Origin: Dictyophora rubrovolvata
Taxonomy: Eukaryota > Basidiomycota > Agaricomycetes > Phallales > Phallaceae
NCBI GenBank assembly: GCA_029959195.1
Contig: CP114125.1
Location: 1,302,001-1,366,000 of the forward strand
Reading direction: 5' to 3'
Length of the DNA stretch: 64,000 nt
In this document: positions 12,665 to 25,852 of the stretch, piece after piece
Layout of the letters: each line of letters begins with the position of its first letter
How positions within the stretch are numbered: the stretch's first letter is position 1
Notes under the pieces: generated by a model
The model's database searches: none
What the model was told of the DNA's origin: nothing
The model's input: the letters and a program-made list of their open reading frames with translations, nothing else
Made by a program: the position numbers and the translations under genes

Positions 12665-12973
12665 TCAATTACCAGTATATTTTATACTAAAATTAAAGAC
12701 ATAGCAATGCGGCCCCAAGGCCTTGGCCTTGTAAATAGTTCGGCTAGTAAATGGTTGATTCTCGCCAAAACCACTTTCATTAAGCTCCACCAAAAAAGTA
12801 TTACGGATCACTATTATGTTATGCATGGACATGAAATATTCCACAGATTGTCTCAGGTGATCGTCGGGGCCAATGTTGACTGAAGTGCCAGAGTTGTCAC
12901 CAGGTCCATTAGAGGAATTTGACCTTGGTTGTGCCAGTGGTTGTCCAATTTTTTTATGTGGCAGTCGCTTCAT
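12665..12973 (-). CDS. Possible small hypothetical protein (102 aa)
   Basis: An ATG-started frame beginning MKRLPHKKIGQPL and ending FNFSIKYTGN. The first third is polar (Ser/Asn/Gly-rich); the rest is a mixed, plausible folded segment (EYFMSMHNIIVIRNTFLVEL). I recognise no family, see no signal peptide, and find no paralogue in the window. It could be the remnant exon of a larger gene or a chance frame. Listed only because length and composition are somewhat better than its neighbours. Confidence 0.25.
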   Translation of the reverse strand: MKRLPHKKIGQPLAQPRSNSSNGPGDNSGTSVNIGPDDHLRQSVEYFMSMHNIIVIRNTFLVELNESGFGENQPFTSRTIYKAKALGPHCYVFNFSIKYTGN

Positions 12974-13203
12974 AAATCCAAAAAAAATCGTCGCATAGGC
13001 ACCTCATCACGCCACGCATTATAGAAATTTGAAAAAAAAGTATAACGGGGAAGTTCTTAAAACATATACACAGTTTCTTATGATGCGCACTACTGCATCA
13101 TGATCTTTCAAGTTCGACCCTATGGTTTCATCTAGAAGGAATCTAACGAAAAGGTCAATTTCCGTAGCAGATCTATAATATTTATCTTCTCATAGTATGT
13201 ACC

Positions 13204-13548
13204 TCAACACTCCACCTGGAAAGAATTAAAATCCGCATTCGTAGAAGGATCTCCACACATGACCGTATTACCACCCCCGATGGGTGTCGTACAGCCGAAA
13301 TCACTATAAAGGTGTATGGCGCAGTCACCGGTGTTAGTTTCGGTGTTAACACAGGAAGCATCGAAGGCCAGTTCACACGGCCCAAACCCGGGGGCATTTT
13401 GGGAGGCATCACTTATCTCTATGCCTGTGCATGGGCCTGGGCCGCCTTTTTGCTCGGACCATGCGAGAGCAGTGCAGCTATTTTGCCCACGGACGACGAT
13501 GGGCAGAGTGGCAGAAAGGATGAATGGGAGGAAGGCTTTGAAATGCAT
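13204..13548 (-). CDS. Small secreted cysteine-rich protein, copy 1 (114 aa)
   Basis: Intronless frame. It begins MHFKAFLPFILSATLP, a clear signal peptide of about 21 residues with likely cleavage after VVRG. The mature part of about 93 residues has eight cysteines, an even number that suits four disulphides, and ends FQVEC. A paralogue lies at 45295-45603 on the opposite strand; they share the signal peptide, NAPGFGPCE/NGPGFGPCE, CAIHL(Y/F)SD and GGNT(V/I)MCG. Role unknown: secreted, possibly an effector-like or cell-surface protein. I know of no enzymatic motif in it. The start is fixed by the signal peptide and by agreement with the paralogue. Confidence 0.8.
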   Translation of the reverse strand: MHFKAFLPFILSATLPIVVRGQNSCTALAWSEQKGGPGPCTGIEISDASQNAPGFGPCELAFDASCVNTETNTGDCAIHLYSDFGCTTPIGGGNTVMCGDPSTNADFNSFQVEC

Positions 13549-13694
13549 GTTGTCGCTGGTGGTTATTATATACTGTGAGGTTATGCGTGGTGTTCAAAAC
13601 AATGTACGTACCCTTTCGATTTTTGTTTCAAAGGGTGTAGTAGTAACTGACGAGTAGAGAAGGTTATGGGCAATGCTCGGTGGGCTAAAATTTC

Positions 13695-13727
13695 TGACTT
13701 TATGCTCTTTCGGCAAAACCAACATCA
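13695..13727 (-). promoter_or_regulatory. Conserved promoter block of secreted protein gene, copy 1
   Basis: On the minus strand TGATGTTGGTTTTGCCGAA is followed by a TATA-like GCATAAAG. The same block occurs about 130-165 bases before the start of the paralogue at 45295. Its conservation while nearby DNA has diverged suggests core promoter function. Confidence 0.5.
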
Positions 13728-14664
13728 TAATCTGTACTCGGTCCTATGTTTTGCAGCTGATACCACATCGAACTCATCACGGAATGAAAAAAATCCGTTC
13801 ATCCCGTTTATCCCTTATGGAACATTTTCAAGGAGAAATTGAAATTTGCAACCCCACCAGTTTCGAAAACGTTCCACCTAATTATTGTATCTGCTAGTTC
13901 AAATGCACATATGCTCATCATTCTTTTACACCAGAACATCATTCCATGACCATCAAAACCCACTGAAAAACTCTTTATAGATTCCAGCAAACACACGAAA
14001 TCCAAGAATTTGCAGTTTGCAAGTGCCTAATATTAGCAACAAGGGCAAATTGGGGGGTTCTGTATACGCGTCCGCCTAATCTCTGCCTTTGAACGTGCCG
14101 AAAATACCGTCAAAGTCCTTTTGGAATATTTGAATGATAATAGTCAGAACGTGTCTGGAATTTGAAATTACACTAATCAGAACCTCAGCTGGTGGAGCTG
14201 CCAGTGTGTCCGGAATTACCACGTGCGTAAGGGATTTGAGATCAAAGTACATCATGAGAAAACAAAGATGCATACCATTATGTGTGTGACTTTCATAGCC
14301 AGGATGGATCATCAGAAGGGGCAGCTGCACAACGACAAGAGCAATTACGGGACTCATTGGCTAAGACATTAATACATACAAGCATGTGTATCCTGTATTC
14401 GCTGGAGCCTCTATTATTAGCCTCCTAGTTTCACTGAACCTTAGTGATAGCCCTTGATAGTTATAGGCGAAGACAAAGGTTTAAAAATTAAGGCACGTCA
14501 TGAAATTTCAGACTACGCAGAGCCTACATCGTCGAATTTTTCTGCGCATTTGCGAAGAAAGGAGATTGCTTTGACAAGAGAACGAGTCCATTAATCACTG
14601 GCTTTAGTTTGGTACTAGCCACATTCGCGTTTGTCAAGCTGAGCATACTAATATTTATAGCATG
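13728..14664. other. Intergenic, no gene seen
   Basis: Lies between the divergently transcribed secreted protein and membrane protein genes. Short frames on either strand lack coding character or paralogues. Confidence 0.4.
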
Positions 14665-16482
14665 TTGTAAGATTATTTATTGAGATACCACGTGAGCATG
14701 TTCCCGTTCGTTCATTATTGTTCCAAACCACGTCAACTGCTTTTTAAAAGAAATATCATACTTACCTGCATTTAACACCGTGGTACTTGGGTGAATCCAC
14801 GGATGCCGAACCGCGGAATCAAAAAGTTGCATGGCATGTCATCCTCGTTCGTCGACCCCCAAGCTACCCAAGCCTCCCCATCCACCATATTCTGGTCGAC
14901 ATCGCTCCTAATCCTCATCACTTATCTGATATTTACAAATACAAATACCAAGTCAAGTTTTTACAAACATGCTATTCCACCTGCCAGTTACAATGTGCCC
15001 GCGCTGGTCCGTTTGATAAGAGTCGTTGTAGCAATATTTGTGGGTCTACATTCAGGAATCGTAGCAAGGAGAATACTAAGTGAGTTTCGCCATTCTAAAC
15101 ATAATGACAAGGATCGTTGAATATATTTAGATGTGCCTGCAAACTTGTTCACACATCTTAATCTCCCGCTCATGACGCCCATCACTATCCTCCGTTCAAC
15201 TCTCAAACTACATGTGTCAAGACCGACAACACCGTCGCTACAGCTTCTCCCATCTAAACTTGAAATACTGCTAACACGTCTATCATCCCTAGAAGGTCGA
15301 CTCATATACCTAAGGTAAGTGTCCTTCCCACCGCTCTGCTCAACACTCAGCCACATTCCTCTAGATACGGCCCAACCCCGCTAACAACCTGCCCCTCAAC
15401 ATTATGCACCTCTCAAACTGAATTTGCGCTCTTCATTTTTCCAAGCACAGCCTTAGCATACCTCACAACCCTCATTCTGTGCTCGCTAATGACTGTTCAA
15501 AGCGTGTTCGGACGCGGGTACTGGAGAAGACCTGTGCTTGTGATTTTGAGTGTCTGCTTTGGATCAGAATGGTGGTGGTGTTTGACTGGTACGGTCGGTG
15601 CGAGTGCTCAGAGTGTGGATGGGAAGGTTACTGGGATTGTAAGTCGTGTATAGGCAGATTTATTCGTGCACTTTGTTTTTAATTAATTACGTGGTTAGAC
15701 ATATACCCACGTCCACCTCATTCGAAACACCGTTCTCTTTCTTCTTCCTCTCATACTACACCACTTTCCACCAGACTCGACTTTCTCCGCACTCCCACCT
15801 TTTATAGTCACTCAACAATCTCACCACCCCCATTCCATGCACCGAGGTGCTCAAACGACGACACCAATAAACGCAAATCCCATAATGGCATTAAATTCTA
15901 TTATGAACGGCATGGGATCGACTTTAACCGCGCTTCATGCGTTGAAGTTATTCCGCGTCGCGGGAAGCAGGAATGTTGGAATACGCGAGCGTGTACGTTG
16001 TTCATCCCTTCTCACGTGGCTAGCGCACGATGTAATGTATTGTAACTGACTTGATTTATATCGCCAGATTGCAGATTATCATACCGCAATTGGGCGAAAT
16101 GCTGCATTGGTGAGGGATGATCCTCTCATGAGCGAGTATGCGAGGAAGGAAGGCTTTGGGTATCAGGATTCGCATTCAGAAAAAGAGGATGACGTTGATG
16201 TATGCCTTTGTTTCTAATTTTTCGTTGTTTTTTTTTTTTTTTTTGAATTGATTGTGTTTAGAGAAGCACTCCTGTTGAAGATGATCAATCATTCCATCGG
16301 GAGAATGCTACTAACGGCGATACTACAACGCCAAATCGGCATGTGAACCCTGATTTGAAGCTAAGAGACAAAGCGAGAGAAGTTGTATTGAATATTATTA
16401 ATACTTATGTACATCGGAGGCAAGGTTAATATATATGTATGTATCAATTTAGTTTAGAGGTTTAGTCACAAAATACGATTTG
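14665..16482 (+). repeat. Left arm of a large inverted duplication
   Basis: Matches 38085-39955 in reverse orientation, including all introns of the membrane protein gene and short flanks at both ends. Coding parts align without gaps. The upstream flank differs: the other copy has about 85 extra bases just before the start codon region, and this copy has extra bases near 14690-14730. Confidence 0.9.
14836..16429 (+). CDS. Multi-pass membrane protein of unknown function, copy 1 (431 aa)
   Basis: Six exons: 14836-15079, 15131-15314, 15365-15638, 15699-15992, 16068-16199, 16262-16429; every intron is GT-AG and the reading frame is kept. Start chosen at MSSSFVDPQ because the upstream part differs between the two copies. 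Hydrophobic segments likely to cross the membrane: TIFWSTSLLILITYLIF, IRVVVAIFVGLHSGIV, FALFIFPSTALAYLTTLIL, PVLVILSVCFGSEWWWC and IRNTVLFLLPLILHHF, so about five. The C-terminal 100 residues are charged and soluble (HSEKEDDVD, KLRDKAREVVLNIINTY). I do not recognise the family. A near-identical copy is at 38150-39740 with the same six exon lengths. Both look intact. Confidence 0.85.
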
Positions 16483-17142
16483 GGAACACACTCGAGGCCT
16501 CACGCGCACGCTTGACCTGGCTCTGGCGCTTGTTGTGGGAGCGCCTTTCTTCGTCCAGTTTCCTTTAGAACACTAGTCACGATGCTACTCCGCCTAATTA
16601 CCAAATTTTCACATTTACTAACCAAAATTCATAAAAGAATCGCCTAAACTTTTTCTTTATGCTGAGAATTCTTTTGGTTATTTATCGCATATATGCAACC
16701 TTCCAAGGTTGACCTTTCTTCATATTAATATGTTTAGCATTGATATTGATCTGTCACCCCTCCGTCCATCATCTTCGTAGCTACATATTTTATTATTGAT
16801 GATTACCGCATGTATGCGCGAACAATTCAACTCTGCGTTCAACTTTATTAGAATAGATCATATCCTATGTACCAAAACACCGAGAAAGACATCACAATGT
16901 TCCAAGAAAAGGTTGTACATCCAAATACATCAATTCCAAGCAGTCCCAAGCATCAAACAGCCCCAAAAAAAGGGGTCTCAAACAATTGGTAGTTCTGATT
17001 CTGGAAAGGTGCAAAAGAAAAAGATTTTCGCATATAATAAATTGATAAGATTAAAAAAAAACCGTTACCATAGGTATCAACACCACCAGAAGAACACACA
17101 ATATTCCAGATATCGTCGTCCACAGACCCCACTGCTAGCGAG
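16483..17142. other. Intergenic, no gene seen
   Basis: Lies between the 3' ends of two convergent genes. Mostly AT-rich; probably holds the two 3' untranslated regions. Confidence 0.4.
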
Positions 17143-20100
17143 CTAACGTACTCCCGATCCCGAGTTTGAAGGAGGATCAGGGCTCGCATTGGCATTCTGA
17201 CTCTGAGTCACCGACGGAGGAGGCAAAGGACTCTGCCTCCTCAATGGCAAATACCTCTGCTCATCAAAACTTGTCGTCGCCGTCTGTCCGCCTTCCAAGT
17301 CCAACCCAGTCGACAATTTCGAAACTTTCGATTCAGCATCATTATCTCGTCTACCGAAACTCGTGCTCGTGTTGTTATTGGTGTTGGTGTTTAGTAAATC
17401 ACGTCTTGATAGGAGCGTTACGGCTTTTTGAGCGGTTTGAATCATCTTTTTGAGTGCGCCTGCTCGGCAATGTTTCTGAATTGAACTCAAAAAAAAGAAG
17501 GAAAAAACCACGTACCTTCATAGCTCATCATAAACAACGCCTTTCCCACAATAATAATAAAAAAATCAATCTCAAAACGCAAAGAACGAGAAAAAACTCT
17601 CTCTCACCCTCCTAGCCCCATCATCCCTCAAAACCTCTCTTCTCAACCCCTCACCCATATGCTCACTCTCTGCCATCTCATTCAACAACTTTTCGAGTGG
17701 CGGGGGGAGAGGCTCCCCATCTGCACCATCCAAACTGCTCATGAAATAAAACACATGATCATGGAATGTCTGTGCGTGGTTAAGTAGTTCGCTCGGTAAC
17801 GCTTCCAAATCGCGTTTGGCCTGCTCGAGGGTGTACATCTGTTGTTGTTGCTGTTGTTGTGCCTGTTCAAGTGATGATAACGGCGAAGATGATGCAGCAG
17901 CCAGAGGAGAAATCAGGCCCCCTGCGGATTGGGTGTATCCTCCACCGGAACTGTAATATAACCTCTGGGAATAAGAAGGCGATAACCGTGATTGAGAATG
18001 TACGCGGTGGTGGAAATGCGGTGAAGGTGAGACTTCGCGTCTTTTTCTAAAGTTTTTGACGGCGCGTTGGAAGGAGCCTCCTGAGAGGGCGCTTTTGTAT
18101 CTTGATGAACAGGCTTCGCATAGAACTAGGAAAGTCTATGTTAGCGATTTCTGTCGATAGAACGATGGGTTTTCTTTGGGGGTTTACCTGATACTAAGAC
18201 TGTCATAGCTCCAACACCTAGTAAAGCCCATACGACGAACACGGATCGTCCGGCTGGAGTTGCGGGTGCGTAGTCGCCGTATCCTATACTACTGAAAGCC
18301 ACGAAACCTGAGAAGTAGGATGAGTCAAATTCAAGTGTGTGTGTGAAAAAAGCTAATTTACAGAAGTAGAGGGAAACTCCATAATCCCATTTCTCAGTTT
18401 GCGAGAAAATAACAGCTCCCATCTGCGAACGCAAGAGATTAGCCAAACTCAAAAAAACTCCAGAAAACGTAAAATATACAAGCCAAAAGACCAAGAATAT
18501 GGCTAACGCAACCGTTATCTATTGAACAAAAGAAAATAAATCATCCGAGATGACAAACAAAATTAAAGGGTACGAACCTTGGCAGCAAACTCCCTCCTCT
18601 CTTCACGGAGAATATTAGCTTTAAAGTCCCTATAATTCTCTTCATACATCTGCGAATTGACGATATCCGAGACAGTTGAATCAAGGGAGAATGTCCTCTC
18701 AAATGTGACGCCCGAAGGACCCCCCGCACCTCCTCCGAATCCACCAACAGCCTCTCCAAACGATGGCCCGCCTCCTCTCAGCTGATGTTGATACTTCCTA
18801 CCCATCAAAAAAATCGTCTCCTTTTCCGCATTTAAAACCTGCTCCGGCGTCAACGCTTCCTCATTCAACTTCATCTTCCCAGGTTTAGCCGGATCAGGTA
18901 CAAGTGCCGGCAACCCCGCCGTTCTCAGAATCCTCTCGATAACATGTTTCCTCGTTCGTTCTCTCTCTTTTATTTTTTTATATTCTCCACGCTTCTGGGC
19001 CACTTCGTTTAGTCGGAGCCGGTATGATACTTCGAAGGATTCGATGATGGTTTCGCGGGCTGTTGAAATTGCGAGACCTATTAACAATATTCCGATACTA
19101 AGTATGACAACACGAGTTGGTAAGAAAGGCGTTTCAGAAGGACAATTTTGGGGTTTTGTGAACATACCTATTATAAATTATAGCAAAAATCCTCGAGCTT
19201 GTCGAATCCGGATGGATATCTCCAAATCCGATTGTTTCAATCGAAACGACTGTGAAATAAAGCCCGTCTATGTACGTTAAATGAAGCAATATCGAGTTGA
19301 CGAGTCCGCCAAAAGTTATCCAGCATAATAGAACCATGACAATTATAACGAGCGATCTCTACAAACAGACAAAAGTTAGGAAATCTTGCTGTATACGTTG
19401 GGGTTTCTGCTTACCTGTTTGCGGGTTAGTCCGCTACCTAATGCATAATTTTGAGCGCTTTTTTTTGTTAGAAAAGAGATTGCGAGCTTACCGCTTTTTG
19501 AAAAGTCTGGTGTCTTCCAGAGGTCCCATAGAAGGGTTACCGTAGTAAAAAGCGAGATACTGTCATAAATGATTAAGATATCTCCTTCGTGCTCTCTCAG
19601 ATTCTGACTTACGCTGTAGAAGCCACAACCAACCAGAAAGGCTGACCATATGTAAATCCATCATTGAACCGATGTTCAATACCGAAAACTGTAACAGAAA
19701 CAGCGTTGATGACATCTTCAAAAGCATCATTACGGGAATGTACCAGGAGCACTCATTACATACCGTGTACTGAAAGTAGACAAAGTGATATGATCGTCAT
19801 GCGCTTGACTTTCTTTTCCAAAAACCGGGTGATTAGACAAATATTTGCGACTAGTGCTGCTACCATTGCTAGAATGTTGGCTGCAAGGAGGATTGGCGGG
19901 TTGGGACGTGATTGAACGGTTTGGTTATCTAACGTTCGGACATACCTAAACGATAAATAAGACGACTACATTATTAAGGAAAGGCGGGAGATGGGGGACT
20001 GACCAACGCTCGGTACACCCAGGAATCTGGAGCAAAATTGAGAACGGGATAGTTACACCACTTAAAATGGGTAACCATCTATAATAAGGCACAACGTCGT

Positions 20101-20537
20101 CAATAGATTGGCTGTCGTCCCTCCGAAACGCGAAGTTCCATATTTTACGAAAAGCAGAGCGAAGTTTTAAAAGTACTCGTGACTCATGGTCGGATGTTGT
20201 ATCAATTGCAGTAGAGAAATTAGAGGACCATGTCGAGTTTGTAGGGAATGAGCGGAATTGAACGTCTTTTCTACCGTAGTTTGGTGAGCGACCTCTGAAT
20301 TCTAAGTCTATGTCGTCCCGGTCTCGGTTCAGATTGAGCGCCTTTTCATTCATGTCCGACTGAAGGTCTCTTTAGAAAGGAGGAGGGAAAATCAAATTAA
20401 GTTCATTAATTAAAACGAACGGCTTACTGGTTCAAGTTTTTGCTGTTGTTTGTATTAGGACCTTCAGCAAGCGACCCGTGGAAGGCCTGTTCAGTTATTG
20501 TTTGGACGATGGGCACAACAAATGGTAGAAGGGACAT
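17143..20537 (-). CDS. TOK1: TOK1-type two-pore outward-rectifier potassium channel
   Basis: Plasma-membrane K+ channel of the fungal TOK family (eight membrane segments, two pore loops per chain). Starts at MSLLPFVVPIVQ (20537), read through many short introns. Both selectivity filters are visible: TIGFGD with a following IHP (about 19225) and SIGYGDY (about 18290). Membrane segments before and between them include WLPILSGVTIPFSILLQI, ILAMVAALVANICLI, IVMVLLCWITFGGLV, ILSIGILLIGLAIS and FVVWALLGVGAMTVLV. A long charged linker (residues with KKIKERERTRKHVIERIL) separates the pores. The C-terminal cytoplasmic tail holds a polyglutamine run (about 17830-17856) and a Ser/Thr/Asn-rich end. The order of segments and pores fits the family well; exact exon borders were not all fixed. 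Confidence 0.88.
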
Positions 20538-22320
20538 GATGATAATATTATAAAGTACTTGTTGAAGCCGGTAGTTGGAGGATCAATCGTGTAAAAGCCC
20601 CCCTATCCTGCCTTATATATAATACGCCCGGACCTGCGGTGTGTGACGGTGAATTCCCAACAGCAATCCTAGCAGTAACAGCCTGAGTGTAGCGTGCCGT
20701 GTCCAATTGTCTGTCGCCTGTCGTCCAGCCGTTGTTCTGCTGTCTTGTCGTCGTCCGGGTCCGCGTCTTTTTTGCTGACGAGATTTCTGATTCCCTAGCC
20801 CAATTGCAGATACAAACTGAGGGACAAGGGTGTCAAGAAGGCTGTCTCGGAACGGGTTCGGCCACTACTTTGAAAAGAGGTAGGAAGGTAGAGTGCCTAC
20901 TCGGGACACCAAGCTTGCCAGTGCAGATAGAGGTTGGAGTAATTCGCACGGAAGATGCCAGAGCGAGTACCGTTTATGTCAAATGCAAATACAAGTGATA
21001 CCCGTAAGCCTAGGCCTGTTTTCTCCACAAAGGGTCTAATTGTGCGTGTAGCCTGAGCCTTAGCCGGTGGGGGCCTCCACCTTGCGAGCAGTTGCACGTT
21101 GCGAGAGTCCTTTTTTGTTATCGATCTGCATCTATCCAGGGACGAGATCTACTTGAATCCGAGCTGTGATGGGTTGACGCTGACACTATGTTTAGTAGTA
21201 AAAAACAAACGTTTCCCATTGTGTATTAGGCCGTTGTTCCACTTGCTGTTTCGCTGGGCGGTGTGTGCATGTGCAAGATAATTGGATATTGGAAATCGGG
21301 ATCGGAGGATTTGGCACTCCGCGAGCGCTTGTTGCCAGCATTGTGCCGTCCGATTTTGGTCACGAGCAGTAATTGTAAGCCGGGTGGCCAAGGTGCGTGG
21401 CTCTTATCGACTTTAAAGTTGAGTATTTTTGTTTTGAGAACATCCTTTTTTTTAATTGGAAATATTATCTTCTGTGATGTATTTTTTTTTATAGAACGTT
21501 TACCGGCTTTAGAAATATCTCCACCATTTCTTAGCTGACAGTCTCTGGCGTCGACAAACAGACTGAATGACAAGTTCAGATGATTGATGCAGTGTGCTCA
21601 GTCTATCAATTCAAAAAAACTATTGAGATTACAGGCACGGGGATGTTAGACAAGGAGGTAGAGCGAATAAAAGAGGATCGTCTATTACTAATAATTAGCC
21701 CGACTTTAAATACAAAAAGAAAATTATTACGTTGAGACATATTTTAGAGAACGAAAATTATGAATATAAGACAGAAATAAAATAAAGAAATATTATTGGC
21801 TGCCACCTGCAATCCGCGGATTCGTGTATTAGCTAATGGCAACGTTACTTTTCAACAAAACAAAAGCCTGTCTAGGCAAGCCAAGTCTCCGAGTCATGCG
21901 TCATGTATCTGTCATCAATCCACGAGGCACAGTCGCGTACGCATAACTACGATTTACGAAATAACACTTCACTCAGAAAAAGAATGACATTTTACCTTTT
22001 TTAATTACGATAAACCCGTGACTAAGATCCCGATCCTCGTGATTTTCTTGACTGATGCCCTACTCAATTGCGCAAGCCCGACTGGATGGCTGTTCGTTCC
22101 GTTTTTAAAATCCTTTCCTCAAAAAATAGAATCATATGAACAACGCCTTCAGCACGCTAATTATGCGCTCTCACATGTACAAAAATAATTTCCACTGGCC
22201 TAGTTTCAGTCAAAGAAGAAAAACCTGTTACCTAGATATACCGTCCGAGCTCGTCCAATAAAGGTTAGGCTTCTCATTGATATACATCATCCCGATTACA
22301 CAAGATCGCTGGATCATAAA
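20538..22320. other. Intergenic, promoter side of the channel gene
   Basis: About 1.8 kb with no supported gene. It should contain the promoter of the channel gene and the 3' end of the aminopeptidase gene. Frames here are short and lack family motifs. Confidence 0.45.
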
Positions 22321-25300
22321 TCATAAACGAGGCGTTTCTTTTTCAAGCCAAAGACGTGCTCTCTCGTCATTCCCTAGCAGCGGACTGATTTTCTCCCGTA
22401 CTTCGGCATGGTATCGATTTATCCATTCTTTCTCACTCACTGTCAAAAGATCGACGTCGATGAGTTTCGTTTGAATTGGACACTGAATAAGTAATTTTCG
22501 GATGAACGAACGAACAAATAGATAACCTGGTCAGGAACAAAACCCACCAAAGTTAGATTGTCAAATCCATAAAACGCTTGATCTCCGAAATTATTAGGAG
22601 TATCGACCTTCTTCACAACGATGATATTTTCAATCCGTATGCCGAATTTTCCGTCTTCATAGTATCCGGGTTCTGCGAGGGTATTTAATGAATCTCGCCG
22701 ACTCGGATAAAAAGTAAATGTGTACGCACCATTAGACAACGTCATACCGGCCTTTAGACTTGTATCGTTATACGCAATTCGCAACCCGATACCCTGAGGT
22801 CCTTCATGAACATTCAAAAAATGCCCAACACCGTGTCCGGTTCCATGTCTCGTAAAACCTCAAGATTAGCAACTCCGAGTCCAAACATCAAATAAAAACT
22901 ACGAAATCACCTGTAATCTACCCCAAAATAATAGTAATAATAAAAAAGATCAGATTTCATTTCATGACATGTAGTAAACTTTGTGCCGTGTACGCACCTA
23001 GTCCATCCTGCCACAACGCACGACGAGCCATTGAATCGCTTAACAAACACACGGGCGCACGCACATTGTTGTCAGTCAGTTAAAACAATTTTAGTTCAGA
23101 TAAGAGTTAAACCAGATACTGACAGCTTGAAACCAGATGTCCCTTCTGGGAATATTACAGTATCGATGTTTATAACGCCCTGAAGGACTCTAGTAAACGC
23201 ACGGCGTTCCTGAGGAGAAGGCGTGCCAAAGTGCTACGCAGGTTCGTCCGTTAATTAGCCTTATATGGCAATAATTGAGATTAATAGGCTGAAAAACCCT
23301 TACCCATGTTCGGGTTACATCCGTTGTACCATCCCAGAATTGGGCTATAGAGAAACGGTATGAGAAACCTGTACAGCTGGGTTATGCGCAAAGGCGTGAT
23401 AGGGTCCCTCACCTCCAGAATCGCATAAATAAAGCTTGGTGTAAATTGAGTCGTATTCAGTACACTTGAGAGTTGAGAAAAGTCAAAAAAAAGGGGTTTA
23501 CTTGTTCTTTTCTAACTATCGCAGACCCGACCGGATCAGGTTGATAATGTATTATACCTAACGAGAAAAGAAGGAGCGGTTGTCATGCATAAGCTATACT
23601 TTAACCGGGTAAGAAACTGGTTTTGGCCACTTACTCCCGTTAGGTCCAGTGGCAGAAATAGTAGGGAACGATAAACCCTTGAACAGCAGCAGTTCCCTAT
23701 TATTTTAATATCAATATCAATATCAATATATATATATAAAAGGAAATCATGTTATGTAATAGTTTATCCCGTTATCGCATGTTCGATGTGGCGCATCGCG
23801 CCACACTCAACGCGCAATACGCAGCGCAAAGGATAGCTAAAACAAACAAACAAAAAGGGACACGGATACATACGATCTATACTTCTCAAGCTGTGTGGCA
23901 GCTTCGGTTTCTGTGAGAACGGTGCCCTTTCGCAGTTCCTCCTCGAGCCATGCAAAGTAGCGGACCTATAGTTACATATAATAATACAACAGATAACGGC
24001 GGAGGAAGGGCGTAAGAAGACCATTCAAGGATTTCCAGAACTAAGAACTTCAGAAACACATACCAAAGCAGATCCATCGCGTATATGACATTGCCGGAAT
24101 CCTTCAATCTCAGTTTCATTCTTGATTGATTTCGCATCCGCAACGGGCGATCTTAAAATAACAACCTTTTCCTATAGGGGCAAAAAGAAAAGGAAAAAAA
24201 AACCCTCGTTTTAGGGCTAAAAAAAGAGAAAATCTCGGACAAACCCGACCAATGGCATTTGCTAATGCCAGGCTTGCGGTGCTTCCAAGAATAACCTTCT
24301 GGCCCTAAAAACGGATACATATCACAGATAGACCCGATGCTCAATTCAATTTCAAAAGATACATTCGAGCATTGGAAACGTACTCACGTCTGCTTGCAAT
24401 GTTTCGCCAAATCGCTTCAGATCCTTCCATACATCCTCATAGGGTTTTATAACAACACCTTCCCCTAGATGGGCACGCACATCTTCGTTGATTTGAGCCA
24501 CATTTATGTAAAGTGTTGTTTCTGAGTGTGAAACAAATGCATATGCAAAGAAGACTGGATGCTATAATAAATATTATCGAGAAAAAAGAGAAAGGGGAGA
24601 AATGGCGAACCGGGATTATAAGCAATGTCAGATCCTCGAAGATTGAATAACCAGGCTGTTTCGTCCAGCATGTTGACTACTATTCCGGAGGCATTCTTTT
24701 CCGTTAATTTCTCTCGGAGTGATTTGATTTTATCTTGAGAGGATACACCTAAGGCGGGTATAGAAAAATGCGGTTAATTTATGTAAGTAATATGGGATAA
24801 ATGTCCGAGTTACTGACCAGCGTATTTGACATCCAAGGGAAAAACAGGATTACTTGTCCTGGGAGGACGAGCATCACCCCATACTTGATCTACGAGATTA
24901 GTTTCAATGGGAACTAGGGACGATCCTTTGGCGGATAAGGATTTTTCGATTGTTTGAACATCGTCTATCAATGAAGATTATGAGAAAAACTTCAGTGATT
25001 TAGTGGAGACGGACTGAAAGATGTAATGGTGGGATCGATTCCTATACGAGAATCCTTAGGCAATTCCTTTCAAAAGATTAGCTCCTGACAAGAATTTTGG
25101 TGCGGTGCGATCATTTACTTGATGTAGATATGTTTGCCATGTAGGAACGTCTGATGAAAGTTAATAGACATAAATCATCCGAAGCGATACATAAACGTAC
25201 TCGGAAGTCCTTGCTTAACTAGAGCCCAATTACTGTAAGAAAGTAAACATAATTGAGCAACTACTTGACGAAACACGCTTAACGTACTCGTCTAACTGCT

Positions 25301-25852
25301 GAGTAGCCTGCAAAAAATATCTCCCATCGGTAAACAAAAGCGCTTCCTTGTGAGTTATAATAGCAGTTCCTATCAAAAGCGGACTTGAGCCTCGACTTTG
25401 CTTTTATCTCTGAGATGATGCTAGCCCCTTATCACGACTGGCACACCGTTATAACATACCAGCTGAACCATCAAACCCAGATATAAATGCCCGACGTGCA
25501 TCACACTCGTCTATGTATTCACTGTAATCTACAAACCATCGCCGATTAATCAGATAAAATGAAATATCAGGATGGAGGACGAACGTTGATCTTCAGTAGG
25601 CACAACATAAGCATCAACTTTGTATGGGTCTCTAGCCATAAGCTCTCTAAGAGCTTTGAGACGCGCTGTTGTGTTTACCGCGTGATTCGGCATTGTAGAG
25701 AGCGGACGAACAATTCGGAAAAGATTTAAAGAATTGGTGAAATCGAGGATGGATCGCCGGAAAGTCGCACAGGGTTTGGTGAGAAGTTGCTGACAATGCA
25801 AGTAATAGTTCCGGTGAAGCATATGTTCCAGCCTGTGCCATTGTGGTGTCAT
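22321..25852 (-). CDS. Xaa-Pro aminopeptidase P (peptidase family M24B)
   Basis: Metallopeptidase that removes an N-terminal residue preceding proline. Intron-rich. The creatinase-like N-terminal domain includes a [10 protein letters not shown] stretch, [19 protein letters not shown] and [12 protein letters not shown]. The catalytic pita-bread domain shows [10 protein letters not shown] with metal-binding Asp, [16 protein letters not shown] with the catalytic His, and [17 protein letters not shown] with metal-binding Glu (split by an intron after the Asn-Glu). The protein ends LEKETPRL at 22321. The frame opens at 25852 (MTPQWHRL), giving an N-terminal extension rich in Arg, Leu and Ser before [18 protein letters not shown] (ATG at 25693), which is where the usual cytosolic form starts. 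The extension could be a mitochondrial leader or unused. Assignment is strong; the start is uncertain. Confidence 0.9.

Noticed and set aside
14076-14357. Hydrophobic frame of 93 codons that could be a small membrane protein
   Set aside because: Non-ATG start or weak context, no family resemblance, and no counterpart in the mirror region.
16796-17146. Lysine-rich frame of 116 codons downstream of the membrane gene
   Set aside because: Overlaps the end of the channel gene and is mostly low-complexity from AT-rich DNA.
20699-20998. Open frame of 99 codons upstream of the channel gene
   Set aside because: No recognisable motif, no paralogue, and start probably not ATG-driven; composition looks random.
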